NCBI GenBank assembly: GCA_016793115.1
Contig: JAEUIN010000381.1
Location: 1-56,809, forward strand
From: Planctomycetaceae bacterium
GTDB taxonomy: Bacteria > Planctomycetota > Planctomycetia > Pirellulales > PNKZ01
Direction: 5' to 3'
DNA length: 56,809 bases
The position numbers and the translations under genes were made by a program. This document shows positions 1-9,837 of the stretch, piece after piece. Below the pieces are notes generated by a model. The model ran no database searches. It saw nothing but the letters and a program-made list of their open reading frames with translations, and had not been told where the DNA came from. The stretch's first letter is position 1; every line of letters starts with the position of its first letter.

Positions 1-152
1 TAATGCGGTGGGGTTGAGTTTTGTGATAGCGGTGGGGCAGTATGCGTTGTGATATGCTTTGTGGTGTATGCGGAATGAGCAAGCGACTCCCTGTCGTCAA
101 AGTATTCAGTATTCAGCCTTCAGCATTTGGCGAACCTCAGCCCTTCCCCTCG

Positions 153-1328
153 TTAACCTCGTGGCGCCGCCGTGAGTGCTTCGTCGAGATCGCGTTTCAA
201 GTCGTCGACGTTCTCCAACCCGACGGAGAGGCGAATGAGGCCGTCGGTGATGCCGTGTTTGAGGCGATCGGCCTTGTCGTAGCTGGCGTGCGACATGCTC
301 GCGGGTTGCTCGATGAGCGATTCGACTGCGCCCAGGCTCACGGCGAGTTGAAAAAGCTTCGTCGATTCGCACACCTGCTTGGTTTGCGCGAAGTCGCCGG
401 CGAGTTCGAAGCTGAGCATCGCGCCAAATCCCCCTTGCATTTGCTTGGCGGCGACCTCGTGCCCGCGGTGCGTCGGCAAGCCGGGGTAGAAGACGCGCGC
501 CACGCGGCGATCGGCCGCGAGGAACTTTGCCAACTCAAGCGCGGTGCGCGACTGCTCGCGGACCCGCAATTCGAGGGTTTTCAAGCCGCGCGACGCGAGG
601 AACGCTTCGAACGGTCCCATCACGGCACCAGTGGCGTTCTGCGTGAAGTAGAGCCGTTTGAACAGATCCGCATCGGCGACGACCAACGCTCCGCCGAGCA
701 GGTCGCTATGTCCGCCGAGGTATTTGGTGGCGGAGTGCATGACGACGTCGACGCCGAGTTCGAGCGGGCGCGTGAGGACCGGCGTGGCGAAGGTGCTGTC
801 GATGCCGACAAGCGCTCCGCGGCGATGCGCCAGCTCGGCGCAAGCGCGAATGTCGGTGATCGACATCAGCGGGTTGCCCGGACTTTCCAACCAAACAAGC
901 TTTGTTCGCGGCGTAAACGCGGCCTCAAGCTTGGCAAGGTCGGTCGTGTCGACGAGCGTGACTTCGATGCCGGCGCGACTGCAGATTTTGTGCAGCAGCC
1001 GGTAGGTGCCGCCGTAAATATCGGCCCCAGCCACGACATGGTCGCCGCTCTCTAAGAGCATGGTGACGCAGTGCGTGGCCGCCATGCCGGAGGCGAACGC
1101 GAGCGCTCCGCAGCCGGCTTCGAGCGAGGCCAGCGTCGTTTCGAAGGCCTTCCGAGTGGGATTGCCGCTGCGCGAATAGTCGAATTCGCGCCATTCGCCG
1201 GCATGGTGCTGCACGAAGGTACTCGCGACATGGAGCGGCGGCACGACCGCTCCGGTCGTCGGGTCGTTCGTTTGTCCGACATGCACGGCCCGCGTGCGGA
1301 AGCCCCAGTTTTTGGAATGGTCGGCCAT
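153..1328 (-). CDS. Cys/Met metabolism PLP-dependent enzyme (cystathionine gamma-synthase/lyase family)
   Basis: A 391-residue trans-sulfuration enzyme of the fold-type I PLP family, expected to be cytosolic and to act in cysteine, methionine or homocysteine interconversion. The PLP lysine is K202 in the motif SATKYLGGHSD. The family motif YSRSGNPTR lies at about residue 51 and SGMAATH at about 80. Length matches the family (about 380-400). The start ATG is preceded by a purine-rich GAAGAGAAA stretch. The gene stands alone, with no met or cys genes beside it. Cystathionine gamma-synthase, gamma-lyase and O-acetylhomoserine sulfhydrylase cannot be told apart by eye, so I give no gene symbol. 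Confidence 0.93.
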   Translation of the reverse strand: MADHSKNWGFRTRAVHVGQTNDPTTGAVVPPLHVASTFVQHHAGEWREFDYSRSGNPTRKAFETTLASLEAGCGALAFASGMAATHCVTMLLESGDHVVAGADIYGGTYRLLHKICSRAGIEVTLVDTTDLAKLEAAFTPRTKLVWLESPGNPLMSITDIRACAELAHRRGALVGIDSTFATPVLTRPLELGVDVVMHSATKYLGGHSDLLGGALVVADADLFKRLYFTQNATGAVMGPFEAFLASRGLKTLELRVREQSRTALELAKFLAADRRVARVFYPGLPTHRGHEVAAKQMQGGFGAMLSFELAGDFAQTKQVCESTKLFQLAVSLGAVESLIEQPASMSHASYDKADRLKHGITDGLIRLSVGLENVDDLKRDLDEALTAAPRG

Positions 1329-1523
1329 TTTCTCTTCTGCACTCCCGAAATAAGGCCAAGACTACGCGGCCGCCGGCGAACTACGAAACGAAACGTCGTT
1401 ACGGCTGTAATCCTTGAGGCGGCCGAATACAATCTTCGCAAGTTTAGAATAACGCACGCCCGAACGACGGGGCAGGGGAGTCAGCCTGCCGAGTCTCGGC
1501 GACCATTCAACGACGGGATCATA

Positions 1524-2225
1524 GTGGACGGCGACGTTGTGCCGATCTTGGTGTTTGCCGCGATCGCGGCGCTGGTCGTGACGATCGGCGTCTTTGCGTA
1601 CAGGGCTCATAAGAAACGCATGGAGGCGCTCACGGCCTGGGCGCAGCAACTCGGGTTTTCGTTCGACGAGTCGCACGATTCGTCGTTTGACGATCATTAC
1701 GCGGAGTTTTCACAGCTGCGGCAAGGTTCGAACCGGTACGCCTACAACGTGATGCAAGGCGAATATCGCGGCCGCGGCGCATGCGCCTTCGACTATCACT
1801 ACGTGACCTATTCGAAAGACTCGAAGGGGAACACGCAAACGAATCACCATCACTTTTCGGCGATCGTTTTAGAGAGCGGATTGCCGCTGAAGGCTCTCTT
1901 CGTGCGGCCGGAGAATTTTTTCGACAAGGTCGGCGAGTTTCTCGGCTTCGACGACATCGACTTCGAGTCGGCCGAGTTTAGCCGCAAGTTTTGCGTCAAA
2001 GCCGCCGATCGACGTTGGGCGTTCGACGTGCTGCACCAGAAGGCGATTGAAATGCTGCTCGAGCGGCCCGCGTATACCATCGAAATCGCCGACGGGGGAA
2101 GAATCATGGCGACGCTCGGCGGCACGATGCAAGCCGAGCAATTTCAGGCCGGGCTCGACTTGGTCTGTGAACTGTTAGATTTGTTGCCGATGTCGGTTCT
2201 CCAAGAGTTGCAAGAGGGACGGTGA
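1524..2225 (+). CDS. Membrane-anchored protein of unknown function, coupled to LemA
   Basis: About 233 residues from a GTG start. The open frame continues upstream, but that part is Arg-rich and antisense to the PLP enzyme, so I start at GTG 1524; GTG 1539 is equally possible. An N-terminal transmembrane segment (VVPILVFAAIAALVVTIGVF) is followed by a soluble domain with a His/Asn run near NHHHFSAIVLE. I do not recognise a named family. The layout (one membrane anchor, then a cytoplasmic domain) and the partner gene recall DUF3137-type proteins found near lemA, but this is only a comparison. Its TGA overlaps the ATG of the LemA gene by one base, so the two are probably translationally coupled. 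Confidence 0.7.
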   Translation: MDGDVVPILVFAAIAALVVTIGVFAYRAHKKRMEALTAWAQQLGFSFDESHDSSFDDHYAEFSQLRQGSNRYAYNVMQGEYRGRGACAFDYHYVTYSKDSKGNTQTNHHHFSAIVLESGLPLKALFVRPENFFDKVGEFLGFDDIDFESAEFSRKFCVKAADRRWAFDVLHQKAIEMLLERPAYTIEIADGGRIMATLGGTMQAEQFQAGLDLVCELLDLLPMSVLQELQEGR

Positions 2226-2791
2226 TGGATTCGTCGGCGTTGCCGTTTGTGATCGGGGCGGTCGTTTTAATTCCGGTGCTGTGGGTCGTGGTGACTTACA
2301 ACGGTTTCGTGCGTCATCGCAACTTTTGCGACGACTCCTGGTCGGACATCGATACGGAATTGAAACGCCGCTACGACTTGATTCCCAATCTCGTCGATAC
2401 CGTAAAAGGCTACGCCAAGCACGAACAAGACTTGCTGGCGCGGGTCGTCGCGGCGCGCAACGCGGCCGCCGCCCAGCACGGGTCGCCGAAAGAACAGGCT
2501 CGCGATGAAAATGCGTTCGTCGGCCAGGTGCGGCAATTGGTCGCCGTCGCGGAGAGCTATCCCGATTTGAAGGCGAGCGGAAATTTCGTCGCGCTGCAAA
2601 GCGAGTTGGCGAATACTGAAGATCGTATTCAGCGCGCGCGACGATTCTACAACGCGAACGTGCGCGATTTGAACACGCGCATCGAAGTGATTCCGTCGAA
2701 CATCATCGCGAATCTGTTCGGCTTTCAGAAGCGGGAGTATTTTGAGGTCGACGACGTCGTGCGGCGCGAAGCACCTGCGGTGAAAGTGTGA
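2225..2791 (+). CDS. LemA family protein
   Basis: 188 residues. One N-terminal membrane helix (PFVIGAVVLIPVLWVVVTYN) is followed by the long helical LemA domain with the family motifs DDSWSDIDTELKRRYDLIPN and LVDTVKGYAKHE, and NTEDRIQRARRFYN further on. LemA proteins are membrane-anchored and often sit beside TPM-domain or DUF3137-like genes; their molecular role is poorly defined. I chose ATG 2225, which overlaps the upstream stop, over GTG 2222. The gene ends one base before the convergent hldD stop, which leaves no room for a terminator between them. Confidence 0.9.
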   Translation: MDSSALPFVIGAVVLIPVLWVVVTYNGFVRHRNFCDDSWSDIDTELKRRYDLIPNLVDTVKGYAKHEQDLLARVVAARNAAAAQHGSPKEQARDENAFVGQVRQLVAVAESYPDLKASGNFVALQSELANTEDRIQRARRFYNANVRDLNTRIEVIPSNIIANLFGFQKREYFEVDDVVRREAPAVKV

Positions 2792-2792
2792 A

Positions 2793-3764
2793 TCACGCTT
2801 CCGGATAGCGCTCTTTCAGAAATCGAACGTAGCGATCGACCCCTTCTTCGAGCGACGTGGGCGGCGCGTCGTAGCCGGCCTCGCGCAGCTTGCTCATATC
2901 GGCCTGCGTGTAGTTTTGATACTGCTTGGCGAGCGCGGCCGGCATCTCGATGAACTCGATTTGCGGCTCGAGCTTTAACGCGGTGAATACGGCTTTCACC
3001 AGGTCGAGAAAAGTGCGGGCTCGGCCGGTGCCGCTGTTGTAGATGCCCTCGGCTTGCGGGTGCCGCCGAAGCCAGAGCATGTGGTCGACACAATCGTCGA
3101 CAAAGACGAAATCGCGGAGTTGTCCGCCGTCGGGGTAGGCCGGATCGTTCGAGCGAAAGAGCCGCATTTTGCCGGTTTGGCGAATCTGTTTGTACGCCTG
3201 CCAAACGACGCTCGCCATCGGGCCTTTGTGGCGTTCGCGAGGACCGTAGACGTTGAAAAACTTGAGGCCCGCCCACCCCGGCGGCGTCGGCCGGCCGGCG
3301 GCGATCTCGGCGTAAACCCAGGCGTCGAAATCGTTCTTGCTCTTGCCGTAGAGATTCAGAGGCGTCAGTTTTTCGGGCCGCGTGCGATCGTCGAAGCCTT
3401 CTTCACCGTCGCCGTAGGTGGCGGCGCTGGAGGCGTAGATCAACGGCCGCCGGTTCGCGGCACACCACGACCAAAGACGCTGCGAGTATTCGACGTTGTT
3501 ACGTCGCAGATAATCCGCGTCGGTCTCCGTCGTGCTGCTGCACGCGCCGAGGTGGAACACGGCTTCGACTTCCAGAGCGCCGGCGGAAAGCTTCTCCAGA
3601 AACAGGTCGTGGCGCAAGTACAGGAATTGTGCGAGGCCGACGAAGTTCTCCGCCGCCGCGGCCGACAACGGATGGTCGACGCAAACGAGTTCGTGTCCCA
3701 GCGACGCTAAGCGATGGGCCAAGTTGGAGCCGATGAATCCGGCGGCTCCCGTGACGGCGATCAT
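2793..3764 (-). CDS. hldD: ADP-L-glycero-D-manno-heptose-6-epimerase
   Basis: 323 residues, an extended short-chain dehydrogenase. The nucleotide-binding motif TGAAGFIG is at residues 5-12. The active-site Tyr-x3-Lys is Y139/K143 in LNLYGKSKND. The stretch HLGACSSTTETD (71-82) is characteristic of HldD rather than of generic UDP-sugar epimerases, and KFFNVYGPRE also fits. The enzyme makes ADP-L-glycero-D-manno-heptose for the lipopolysaccharide inner core, so the organism probably makes heptose-containing LPS. No other heptose genes are adjacent. It converges on the LemA gene with a one-base gap. Confidence 0.92.
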   Translation of the reverse strand: MIAVTGAAGFIGSNLAHRLASLGHELVCVDHPLSAAAAENFVGLAQFLYLRHDLFLEKLSAGALEVEAVFHLGACSSTTETDADYLRRNNVEYSQRLWSWCAANRRPLIYASSAATYGDGEEGFDDRTRPEKLTPLNLYGKSKNDFDAWVYAEIAAGRPTPPGWAGLKFFNVYGPRERHKGPMASVVWQAYKQIRQTGKMRLFRSNDPAYPDGGQLRDFVFVDDCVDHMLWLRRHPQAEGIYNSGTGRARTFLDLVKAVFTALKLEPQIEFIEMPAALAKQYQNYTQADMSKLREAGYDAPPTSLEEGVDRYVRFLKERYPEA

Positions 3765-3844
3765 GTAAGCGGCTCCGGCGATGTCGAATTCGGGCGCGGC
3801 GGGCGACGCCCACGCTCGTGGATCATACTCGTGGTCGAGGGCGC

Positions 3845-3883
3845 AAGAAAAACGCCTCGAACCCGGCGAGGTTCGAGGCGTTT
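3845..3883 (-). terminator. Rho-independent terminator of the HU-like gene
   Basis: A perfect 13-bp inverted repeat, 3850-3862 with 3871-3883, around an 8-base loop. Read on the minus strand, the stem is followed by a T-rich run (complement of AAGAAAA, 3843-3849). It lies about 95 bases past the stop of the HU-like gene and upstream of hldD, which is on the same strand, so it should separate the two transcripts. Confidence 0.85.
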
Positions 3884-3978
3884 ATGGAAGCGGCCACTCT
3901 TCGCGATTGGGACTGATCGGCAGTTCGCTCCGGCGCGACGAAACAAAGGGCTTAGCGTCGCCGCGCGAGAGGCGAGAC

Positions 3979-4302
3979 CTACTTGACCATGTCCTTCAAG
4001 GACTTGAGAGCGACGACCCGAACCTTGTTCGATGCCGGCTTGGCCGGAACGTCGCGCAATTCGCCGGTGAACGGATTCTTGACACCCTTTTGAGCCGGGC
4101 GAGCAGCAACCTTCTTGCGGGTAACTTTGATTAGGCCGCCCGGAACCTTGAACACGCCCGAACCCTTGGTGACGCTCTTCTTGATTTCCGTGGCCAGCGC
4201 TTCGAACACGGCGGCGACTTGCTTCTTCGTCAGGCCGGTGGCGGTGGCAAGATTGTTGAGAACTTCACTTTGAGTCGGGGCCTTCGCGGTGGACTTCGCC
4301 AT
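3979..4302 (-). CDS. HU/IHF-family DNA-binding protein
   Basis: 107 residues. The typical HU N-terminal helices are present (TQSEVLNNLATATGLTKKQV, then AVFEALATEIKKSV), followed by the beta-arm region with the NPFTGE motif, equivalent to NPxTGE of HU. It should bind and bend DNA in the nucleoid. The C-terminal half is rich in Lys, Arg and Ala. The frame is open further upstream, but ATG 4302 has an excellent Shine-Dalgarno (AAGGAGGT, 9-base spacer) and gives a standard HU length. The gene has its own terminator and is likely monocistronic. Confidence 0.9.
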   Translation of the reverse strand: MAKSTAKAPTQSEVLNNLATATGLTKKQVAAVFEALATEIKKSVTKGSGVFKVPGGLIKVTRKKVAARPAQKGVKNPFTGELRDVPAKPASNKVRVVALKSLKDMVK

Positions 4303-4865
4303 GGTGGGGTGACCTCCTTGGAACTGAAAAATGTGCGGGAAACGTGTGATTTGTCCGTCCGAATAAGCGGAACGGGGAGATTTAACGCTTAGTAGGAAAA
4401 AAAGGCAATGCAAAAACGCGGGAAAAACGGCAGTTTTCGAAAATAGATGCCATCGAAACCCCACAAAACACGGTGTTCGGCGCACCTGACCGTCGGGGCG
4501 TCCTGCGACTTCGATTAACCGCGGTGCGATTCGCGGAACCGGATCTGAGCGGAATGAAGTGATACGATCGAGCGTCAGGTTCGACGCGTCCGGGGAGTTT
4601 TCTCTTTACTCGTGCCGTCTCCGCAGACGGATTTGCTTGTCGCCGCGCTTTCCAGGTGTAAGATATTAAGTTGTCGGCGGTTACAGCGTTTTCCGCCGGC
4701 CGCTTTAGGGTGTAGATCTCTATCGGAGCCCGACGGAAGGAACCTGTGCGCCGCCCAATCAAACGGATCTTGGGGAACGCGGTCGCCGAATTGGGCGACC
4801 AATTACGGGGCGGCCTGTTAGCTCGAGCGGTGCGTCGGCGTACCGACGTCGATTCAGGAGGAGCC
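4303..4865. other. 563-bp divergent intergenic region
   Basis: Lies between the divergent HU-like and PQQ-propeller genes and should hold both promoters. On the plus strand TTGTCG (4637-4642) and TAAGAT (4659-4664) are 16 bases apart and could be a sigma-70-like promoter for the 24-kb gene run; each matches consensus at only four of six positions. A Shine-Dalgarno, AGGAGGAG (4856-4863), precedes ATG 4866. An open frame from 4746 runs in phase into the next gene but lacks a ribosome site. I see no other gene here. Confidence 0.4.
4312..4319 (-). promoter_or_regulatory. Strong Shine-Dalgarno of the HU-like gene
   Basis: AAGGAGGT on the minus strand, 9 bases before ATG 4302. It decides the start against the longer open frame that extends to 4485. 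Confidence 0.8.
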
Positions 4866-7800
4866 ATGCGAACGACCCACGGCGCGAGGGATTCAGTCCT
4901 GCCGGCGGTACTGCGGTCCGGAATCCTGGCGGCATTAATCGCCGCCGCATCGGCCATCGCGCCAAGCATCGCCGAAGAGCCGCAGCCGCAAAAAGCCCCT
5001 CCTGCCGGCGAGAAGCCCGCCGAGGCGGCACCCCAAATTGCTCCGTTGCAAGCCCCGCGCCCGGCGCCGGCGAAACCGGTGCAGGTTCAGGTCCAAGTTC
5101 AAGGCGCCAACCAGGCGATCATCGTGGCTCCGGCCGGCGCCGCCGTGCAAGTTCAGGGCAACGTGCAAATCGGCGGCAACGTGCAACTCAACGGCAACGC
5201 TTTCGCCGTCGGGGCGGACGGGGCGGAAGTCGCCGAAGATACCGTCTTCCGCGATCCTCCGCGCGAGTTGATGCAACGTTTTCGCCGCAGCGAAACGTTA
5301 ATTCAAGAACGACGCTTCGATGAAGCCGTGGAGCAGTTGGGGGGCATTCTCGAGGAGGCCGAAGACTACTCCGCGAAGTTCGACGAACAAAGTTCGACGC
5401 GCCGTAGTTTGAAAGGAGAAGCGCAACGTCGGATCGGTACGCTTCCGCCGGAGGGGCGCGCGGCTTACGAACTGCTATACGGAGCGAAGGCGCAGCGTTT
5501 ACTCGAACGCAGCATCTCCGAGGGCTCGGAGTTCGGCCTCGCCGAAACGGCGCGCCGTTACTTTCACACGAAGGCCGGCTATCAAGCGACATATCTTCTC
5601 GGCATGCAGCACCTCGATCACAATCGCCCGCTCGCCGCGGCGCTGTGCTTGCGGCGTTTGAAGGAGATGCCCGGCGCGGCCGCGGAGTTCGAACCGGAAT
5701 TGTCGCTGAAGTTGGCGGCGAGTTGGGCTCGAGCGGGAGTGAGCGAGTCGGCCGTGGTCGTGCTCAATCAAGCGAAGGCGCAGTATCCGTCGGCGGAGTT
5801 TTCCATCGCCGGAACTTCGGGGCGTTGGTTCGGAGCCGGTGAACAGCCGCAAGCCTGGCTCGCCGCTCGACTTATACCGCGGGGCGAGGCGCCGTCGACG
5901 GAATCGCGTCCGGAGCAGTGGGCGATGTTTCGCGGCGACGCCGCGCGTAACGCCGTCGGCAACGGCGGCAGCCCGCTCTTGAATCGCCGCTGGGCGGTGC
6001 CGTTCGCCAACCATCCGGACATTGAAAAGCTCATCGAACACCTGCGGAAAAACTACTCCGATCTCGACGCCGACGTATTGCCAGCGACGCATCCGCTCGC
6101 CGTCGACGACGTCGTGCTTATGCGCACGCTCACCGGATTGACCGCCGTCGATTTCCGTACGGGCAAACGGGTCTGGCGCGGCGCCGACGACGAATTCGCC
6201 GAAGATTTGCTCACGCGCGAGTCGCCGCTGGCCCGCGGGCGCGGCGAGCAAGATCCCAACCAGTTGATGTTGTTGGTCGACGAACGGCTGTGGCGCGACG
6301 CCGCCTACGGAACTTTCAGCAGCGACGAGCGGGCCGCTTATTGCGTGGAAGCGCCAAGCAACATGCAGCGGACCAACGGCGTGAACCGAACGCTGATTCT
6401 GGCCAACGGCCGACGCATCATGCCGGGCGAGAACGGCGACGTCGGCAATCGCCTTGCCGCCTATGAATTGGCCACGCAAGGGAAGCTGCTGTGGGAGATC
6501 GGCGGAGGCGTCGGTTCCGAGACCGATCCGTCGCTCGAGGGAACTTTTTTCCTCGGTGCCCCACTGCCGCTCGGCGATCGGCTCTACGTGCTCGGCGAAC
6601 TACGCGGCGAAATTCGTCTGATCGTTCTCGATGCGAAAACCGGCAAGCTCGATTGGGCACAGCAGTTGGCGCTCGCCAACGATCCCATGAACGCCGGATT
6701 ACGGCATACCAGCGGACTATCACCGTCGTATGCCGACGGGGTGCTAATCTGTCCGACGCTGCTAGGCGCCGTGGTCGCGGTCGACCTCAACGATCGTTCG
6801 CTGCTGTGGGGATTTCAATATCCGCGGCAAGGCAATCGCTACAACCACGGCTTCATGGCCTTCCAGATCAACGGTCGCCAAAGCTCGGACGAAGCGAATC
6901 GCTGGCAAGATGCGACCGTGGCGTTGGCCGACGGACGCGCTTATCTTACGCCTCCTGAATCGGACAAGTTGTTCTGCGTGAATCAGCTCGACGGCAAGCT
7001 GCTTTGGAAGCAGGAGCGAGGCCAAGGGCTGTACTTGGCATGCGTGGCGGGCGACGTCGTCGTGGCCGTGGCAAGCAACGAGGTGCGCGGCTATGCGGCG
7101 GCCGACGGCAAGCTGAAGTGGACCTTGCCGCTGCCCGACGGCGCGAAACCGAGCGGCCGTGGGTTTTACAACGGGAAAAGCTACTTCTTGCCGCTCTCGA
7201 CGGCCGAGGTCGCCGCCGTCGATATCGAACAAGGGCGATTCGTCGGCCGCAGTAAGTCGCGCTCGGGGAGCATTCCGGGCAACCTGATTTGCTACCGCGG
7301 CGCAATCATTTCTCAGGGAACCGGCGGTCTTGAGTGCTTCTTTCAACTGGAGGATTTACGTCGCGACGTCAAAAATAAGCTCGCGGCGAAGCCCGACGAT
7401 CCGGCCGCACTGGCCTCAAGCGGCGAGTTGCTGCTCGACGAAGGCAAGATCGCCGAGGCGGTGGAAACGCTGCGCAGGTCGTATCGCTTAAAGTCCGATC
7501 TGCGGACACGCAACTTGTTCCTCGACGCTTTGCTGGAAGGGCTCGGTGCCGGCATCGCCGTGAACGGCGGCGATTTGGAGGATTTGGAAAAACTGGCGCT
7601 CGGCACCGATAAGGAAGAGCTTTATTTGCGGCAGCGCGCCATGGCTCACGAAAAAGCCGGCGACGTCGAACAAGCCCTCGCGCAATATTTGCGGCTGATC
7701 GATGCGACGAATCTGAGCGACGAACCCATCCGTATCGGACAGAGCAACGTCTCCATTCGCCGCGAGCTTTGGGTGCGGAGCCGGCTCGATGCGCTGGCTC

Positions 7801-9833
7801 GACGCGGACCGGAAGCCGCGAAAGTGCTCGCCGCGGAAATCGAGCGGCGGCGGGAAACGGCGTTGGCTTCGGCCGACGGGAACCAGATGCGTCGGTTCCT
7901 GGACTACTTCGGCGATCACCCGGCCGCGGATCAGCTGCGGTTGGAATTGGCGGCGCTCGTTCGCGACAAGTCGCCGCTGGAAGCCGAGAACTTATTGCGC
8001 CACGTCGCCGCCGGCCAAGACGCCGAGGCCGCCCGGAAAGCCGCGTTGCAAGTGTTCGAATTGCTTGTCGGAGCACGTCCGGATGAAGCGGCGGATTATC
8101 TCGAAAACTGGCGGCGCGAGCGCAAGGTCGACGCCAAGGCGGTCGCCGACGCTCTTGCTTCGATTACTCGCAACCTCACCGGCACGTCCCACGACTGGCC
8201 GCTTGGTCGCGTCGAGGTGGAAGAAATCCGTTCGACGACCGGCATCTCGTTCCGTCAGTTTCCGTTGGAGTTTCGCGGCGGCCGCGGTCCTTATTTGCAG
8301 GACGTCGTCATCGAGATGGACCAGCCGACGCAGTCGCTCGTCGCGCACGATTACAACGGCGTCGAGCGATGGCGCATTTCGCTGGCCGAGCCTAATCGGC
8401 GCGGCACCGTGAATCAATTCAATCCGATCGTCACGCATTTGCGCGTCGACGGGCACGTCTTGATCGTTTCTTTGGGGCACGAGATCGTCGCGGTCGACAT
8501 GCTCGGCACCGGCGCGAAAGGGGCGAGTCGGATTCTCTGGCGGCACGATCTGAATGAATCAGTCTCGGGAATCAACGTCGGCAACGTGCCGCAAGTGCAT
8601 TTGCGCAATGTGCAGATGAACTGGGGAGTCCAGCGGTTTTTTGCGCAAACCCCCGACGGCACGCCGATCGGTACGACCGGTCCGGCGACGCTGCGGTATG
8701 CGTCGTATCTCAAGCGACGCGCGCTGTACGTCGTCGATCCGCTGACCGGCAAAACGTTATGGGTCCGCCACGACATCGATCCGGCGAGCGAAGTGTTCGG
8801 CGACGAGATGTATTTGTTCGTGTCGCCGCCGAGCGGCGAGCAGGCCATGGTGCTCAACGCCGCCGACGGAGAGCAAATAAAGACCGTGAAGCTGCCGAAA
8901 GCGGAAGAACGGGTCATGTCGCTCGGGCGCAAGTTGGTGAGCTGGCGTTTCGAGGGGCGCAAGGCCCATCTCGCGATGACGGACATGTTGGATGAAAAGA
9001 CGATCTGGAGTCATGAGCTTTCTTCGGGCGCGCGGCTCTGGCCGATCTCGGCCGACGAACTCGGTGTGATGGACCGGAAAGGCTCGTTCAAAGTCGTCGC
9101 CGTCGCCGACGGAGCTTTGCAACTTGAGGCGGAAGTGCAGCCGGAACCGCAATTGTCGGAAGCGTACGTGTTTCGTTCGGGCGGCAACTATTTGTTGTTG
9201 ACCAACAGCCCGCACCGGCCGCGCGAAGGAATCAACGTGCAACCGGTTCAAGGGGGCTTTCAGAATCCCCTCATCAACGGACATCTCTACGGTTTCGACC
9301 GAGAGACGAAGAAGCAGCTTTACAAGGTGCGCATCGCGGGGCACGGGCTGACGCTCTACCAGCCGCGCGAGTCGCCGATGCTGGTTTTTGCATCGCAGAT
9401 TTACGAAACGCCGCGCGGCGGCGGCAACATGCGATCGCCGCAGGGGGCGCTGTTGTGCATCGACAAACGCAACGGCCGGACGATCTACGACAAACGTTTT
9501 CCGACGGCTATTCAAATGATCGACATCGTCGGCGAGCCGGATCGCAATGCCGTAACGCTAAAAATGATGCGCAACGCGCTGCGTTTCACTTTCACCGCGG
9601 AGCCGTATACGGACGAATCGAAGCCTCCGGAGCCGACGGACAACGGCGCTCGGAGCAAAGAAGGGGCCGCGAGCGAAGTCGGTAAAGCCATCGTCGGCGG
9701 CGCGGCGGGCGTCGGCGAAGCGCTTCAGCAAGCCCGTGAGGCGCTGGAACGCCAAAAAGCGTTGCAGAAGAATCCGCAAGAACAGCCTGCTCCTGCGAAT
9801 CCGCCCGCCCCTCGCGCCGAGAAGGAGGAATAG
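4866..9833 (+). CDS. Giant secreted PQQ-like beta-propeller / TPR protein
   Basis: 1655 residues from ATG 4866, chosen for its Shine-Dalgarno and because the signal peptide (hydrophobic core SGILAALIAAASAIA) then sits at the N-terminus. A Pro/Ala/Gln/Val-rich segment with repeated VQVQ-type stretches follows. Next is a helical TPR-like region (about 130-330), then PQQ/BamB-type propeller repeats such as LTAVDFRTGKRVWRG, LIVLDAKTGKLDWAQQ and LFCVNQLDGKLLWKQERGQG. A second helical/TPR block (about 840-1090) precedes a second propeller (about 1100-1560; for example RRALYVVDPLTGKTLWVRH). The C-terminus is charged and Pro-rich. It is probably a periplasmic or outer-membrane scaffold. It is the first gene of the long plus-strand run. 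Function unknown; the families are clear. Confidence 0.88.
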   Translation: MRTTHGARDSVLPAVLRSGILAALIAAASAIAPSIAEEPQPQKAPPAGEKPAEAAPQIAPLQAPRPAPAKPVQVQVQVQGANQAIIVAPAGAAVQVQGNVQIGGNVQLNGNAFAVGADGAEVAEDTVFRDPPRELMQRFRRSETLIQERRFDEAVEQLGGILEEAEDYSAKFDEQSSTRRSLKGEAQRRIGTLPPEGRAAYELLYGAKAQRLLERSISEGSEFGLAETARRYFHTKAGYQATYLLGMQHLDHNRPLAAALCLRRLKEMPGAAAEFEPELSLKLAASWARAGVSESAVVVLNQAKAQYPSAEFSIAGTSGRWFGAGEQPQAWLAARLIPRGEAPSTESRPEQWAMFRGDAARNAVGNGGSPLLNRRWAVPFANHPDIEKLIEHLRKNYSDLDADVLPATHPLAVDDVVLMRTLTGLTAVDFRTGKRVWRGADDEFAEDLLTRESPLARGRGEQDPNQLMLLVDERLWRDAAYGTFSSDERAAYCVEAPSNMQRTNGVNRTLILANGRRIMPGENGDVGNRLAAYELATQGKLLWEIGGGVGSETDPSLEGTFFLGAPLPLGDRLYVLGELRGEIRLIVLDAKTGKLDWAQQLALANDPMNAGLRHTSGLSPSYADGVLICPTLLGAVVAVDLNDRSLLWGFQYPRQGNRYNHGFMAFQINGRQSSDEANRWQDATVALADGRAYLTPPESDKLFCVNQLDGKLLWKQERGQGLYLACVAGDVVVAVASNEVRGYAAADGKLKWTLPLPDGAKPSGRGFYNGKSYFLPLSTAEVAAVDIEQGRFVGRSKSRSGSIPGNLICYRGAIISQGTGGLECFFQLEDLRRDVKNKLAAKPDDPAALASSGELLLDEGKIAEAVETLRRSYRLKSDLRTRNLFLDALLEGLGAGIAVNGGDLEDLEKLALGTDKEELYLRQRAMAHEKAGDVEQALAQYLRLIDATNLSDEPIRIGQSNVSIRRELWVRSRLDALARRGPEAAKVLAAEIERRRETALASADGNQMRRFLDYFGDHPAADQLRLELAALVRDKSPLEAENLLRHVAAGQDAEAARKAALQVFELLVGARPDEAADYLENWRRERKVDAKAVADALASITRNLTGTSHDWPLGRVEVEEIRSTTGISFRQFPLEFRGGRGPYLQDVVIEMDQPTQSLVAHDYNGVERWRISLAEPNRRGTVNQFNPIVTHLRVDGHVLIVSLGHEIVAVDMLGTGAKGASRILWRHDLNESVSGINVGNVPQVHLRNVQMNWGVQRFFAQTPDGTPIGTTGPATLRYASYLKRRALYVVDPLTGKTLWVRHDIDPASEVFGDEMYLFVSPPSGEQAMVLNAADGEQIKTVKLPKAEERVMSLGRKLVSWRFEGRKAHLAMTDMLDEKTIWSHELSSGARLWPISADELGVMDRKGSFKVVAVADGALQLEAEVQPEPQLSEAYVFRSGGNYLLLTNSPHRPREGINVQPVQGGFQNPLINGHLYGFDRETKKQLYKVRIAGHGLTLYQPRESPMLVFASQIYETPRGGGNMRSPQGALLCIDKRNGRTIYDKRFPTAIQMIDIVGEPDRNAVTLKMMRNALRFTFTAEPYTDESKPPEPTDNGARSKEGAASEVGKAIVGGAAGVGEALQQAREALERQKALQKNPQEQPAPANPPAPRAEKEE

Positions 9834-9837
9834 AGAC

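Noticed and set aside
42..1055. A 337-codon plus-strand frame at the window start
   Set aside because: Antisense to the PLP enzyme, which has a complete, motif-supported frame. Bases 1-152 otherwise show no gene.
4746..4865. A longer N-terminus for the PQQ protein
   Set aside because: It would bury the signal peptide and lacks a ribosome site, whereas ATG 4866 has AGGAGGAG and a signal peptide directly behind it.
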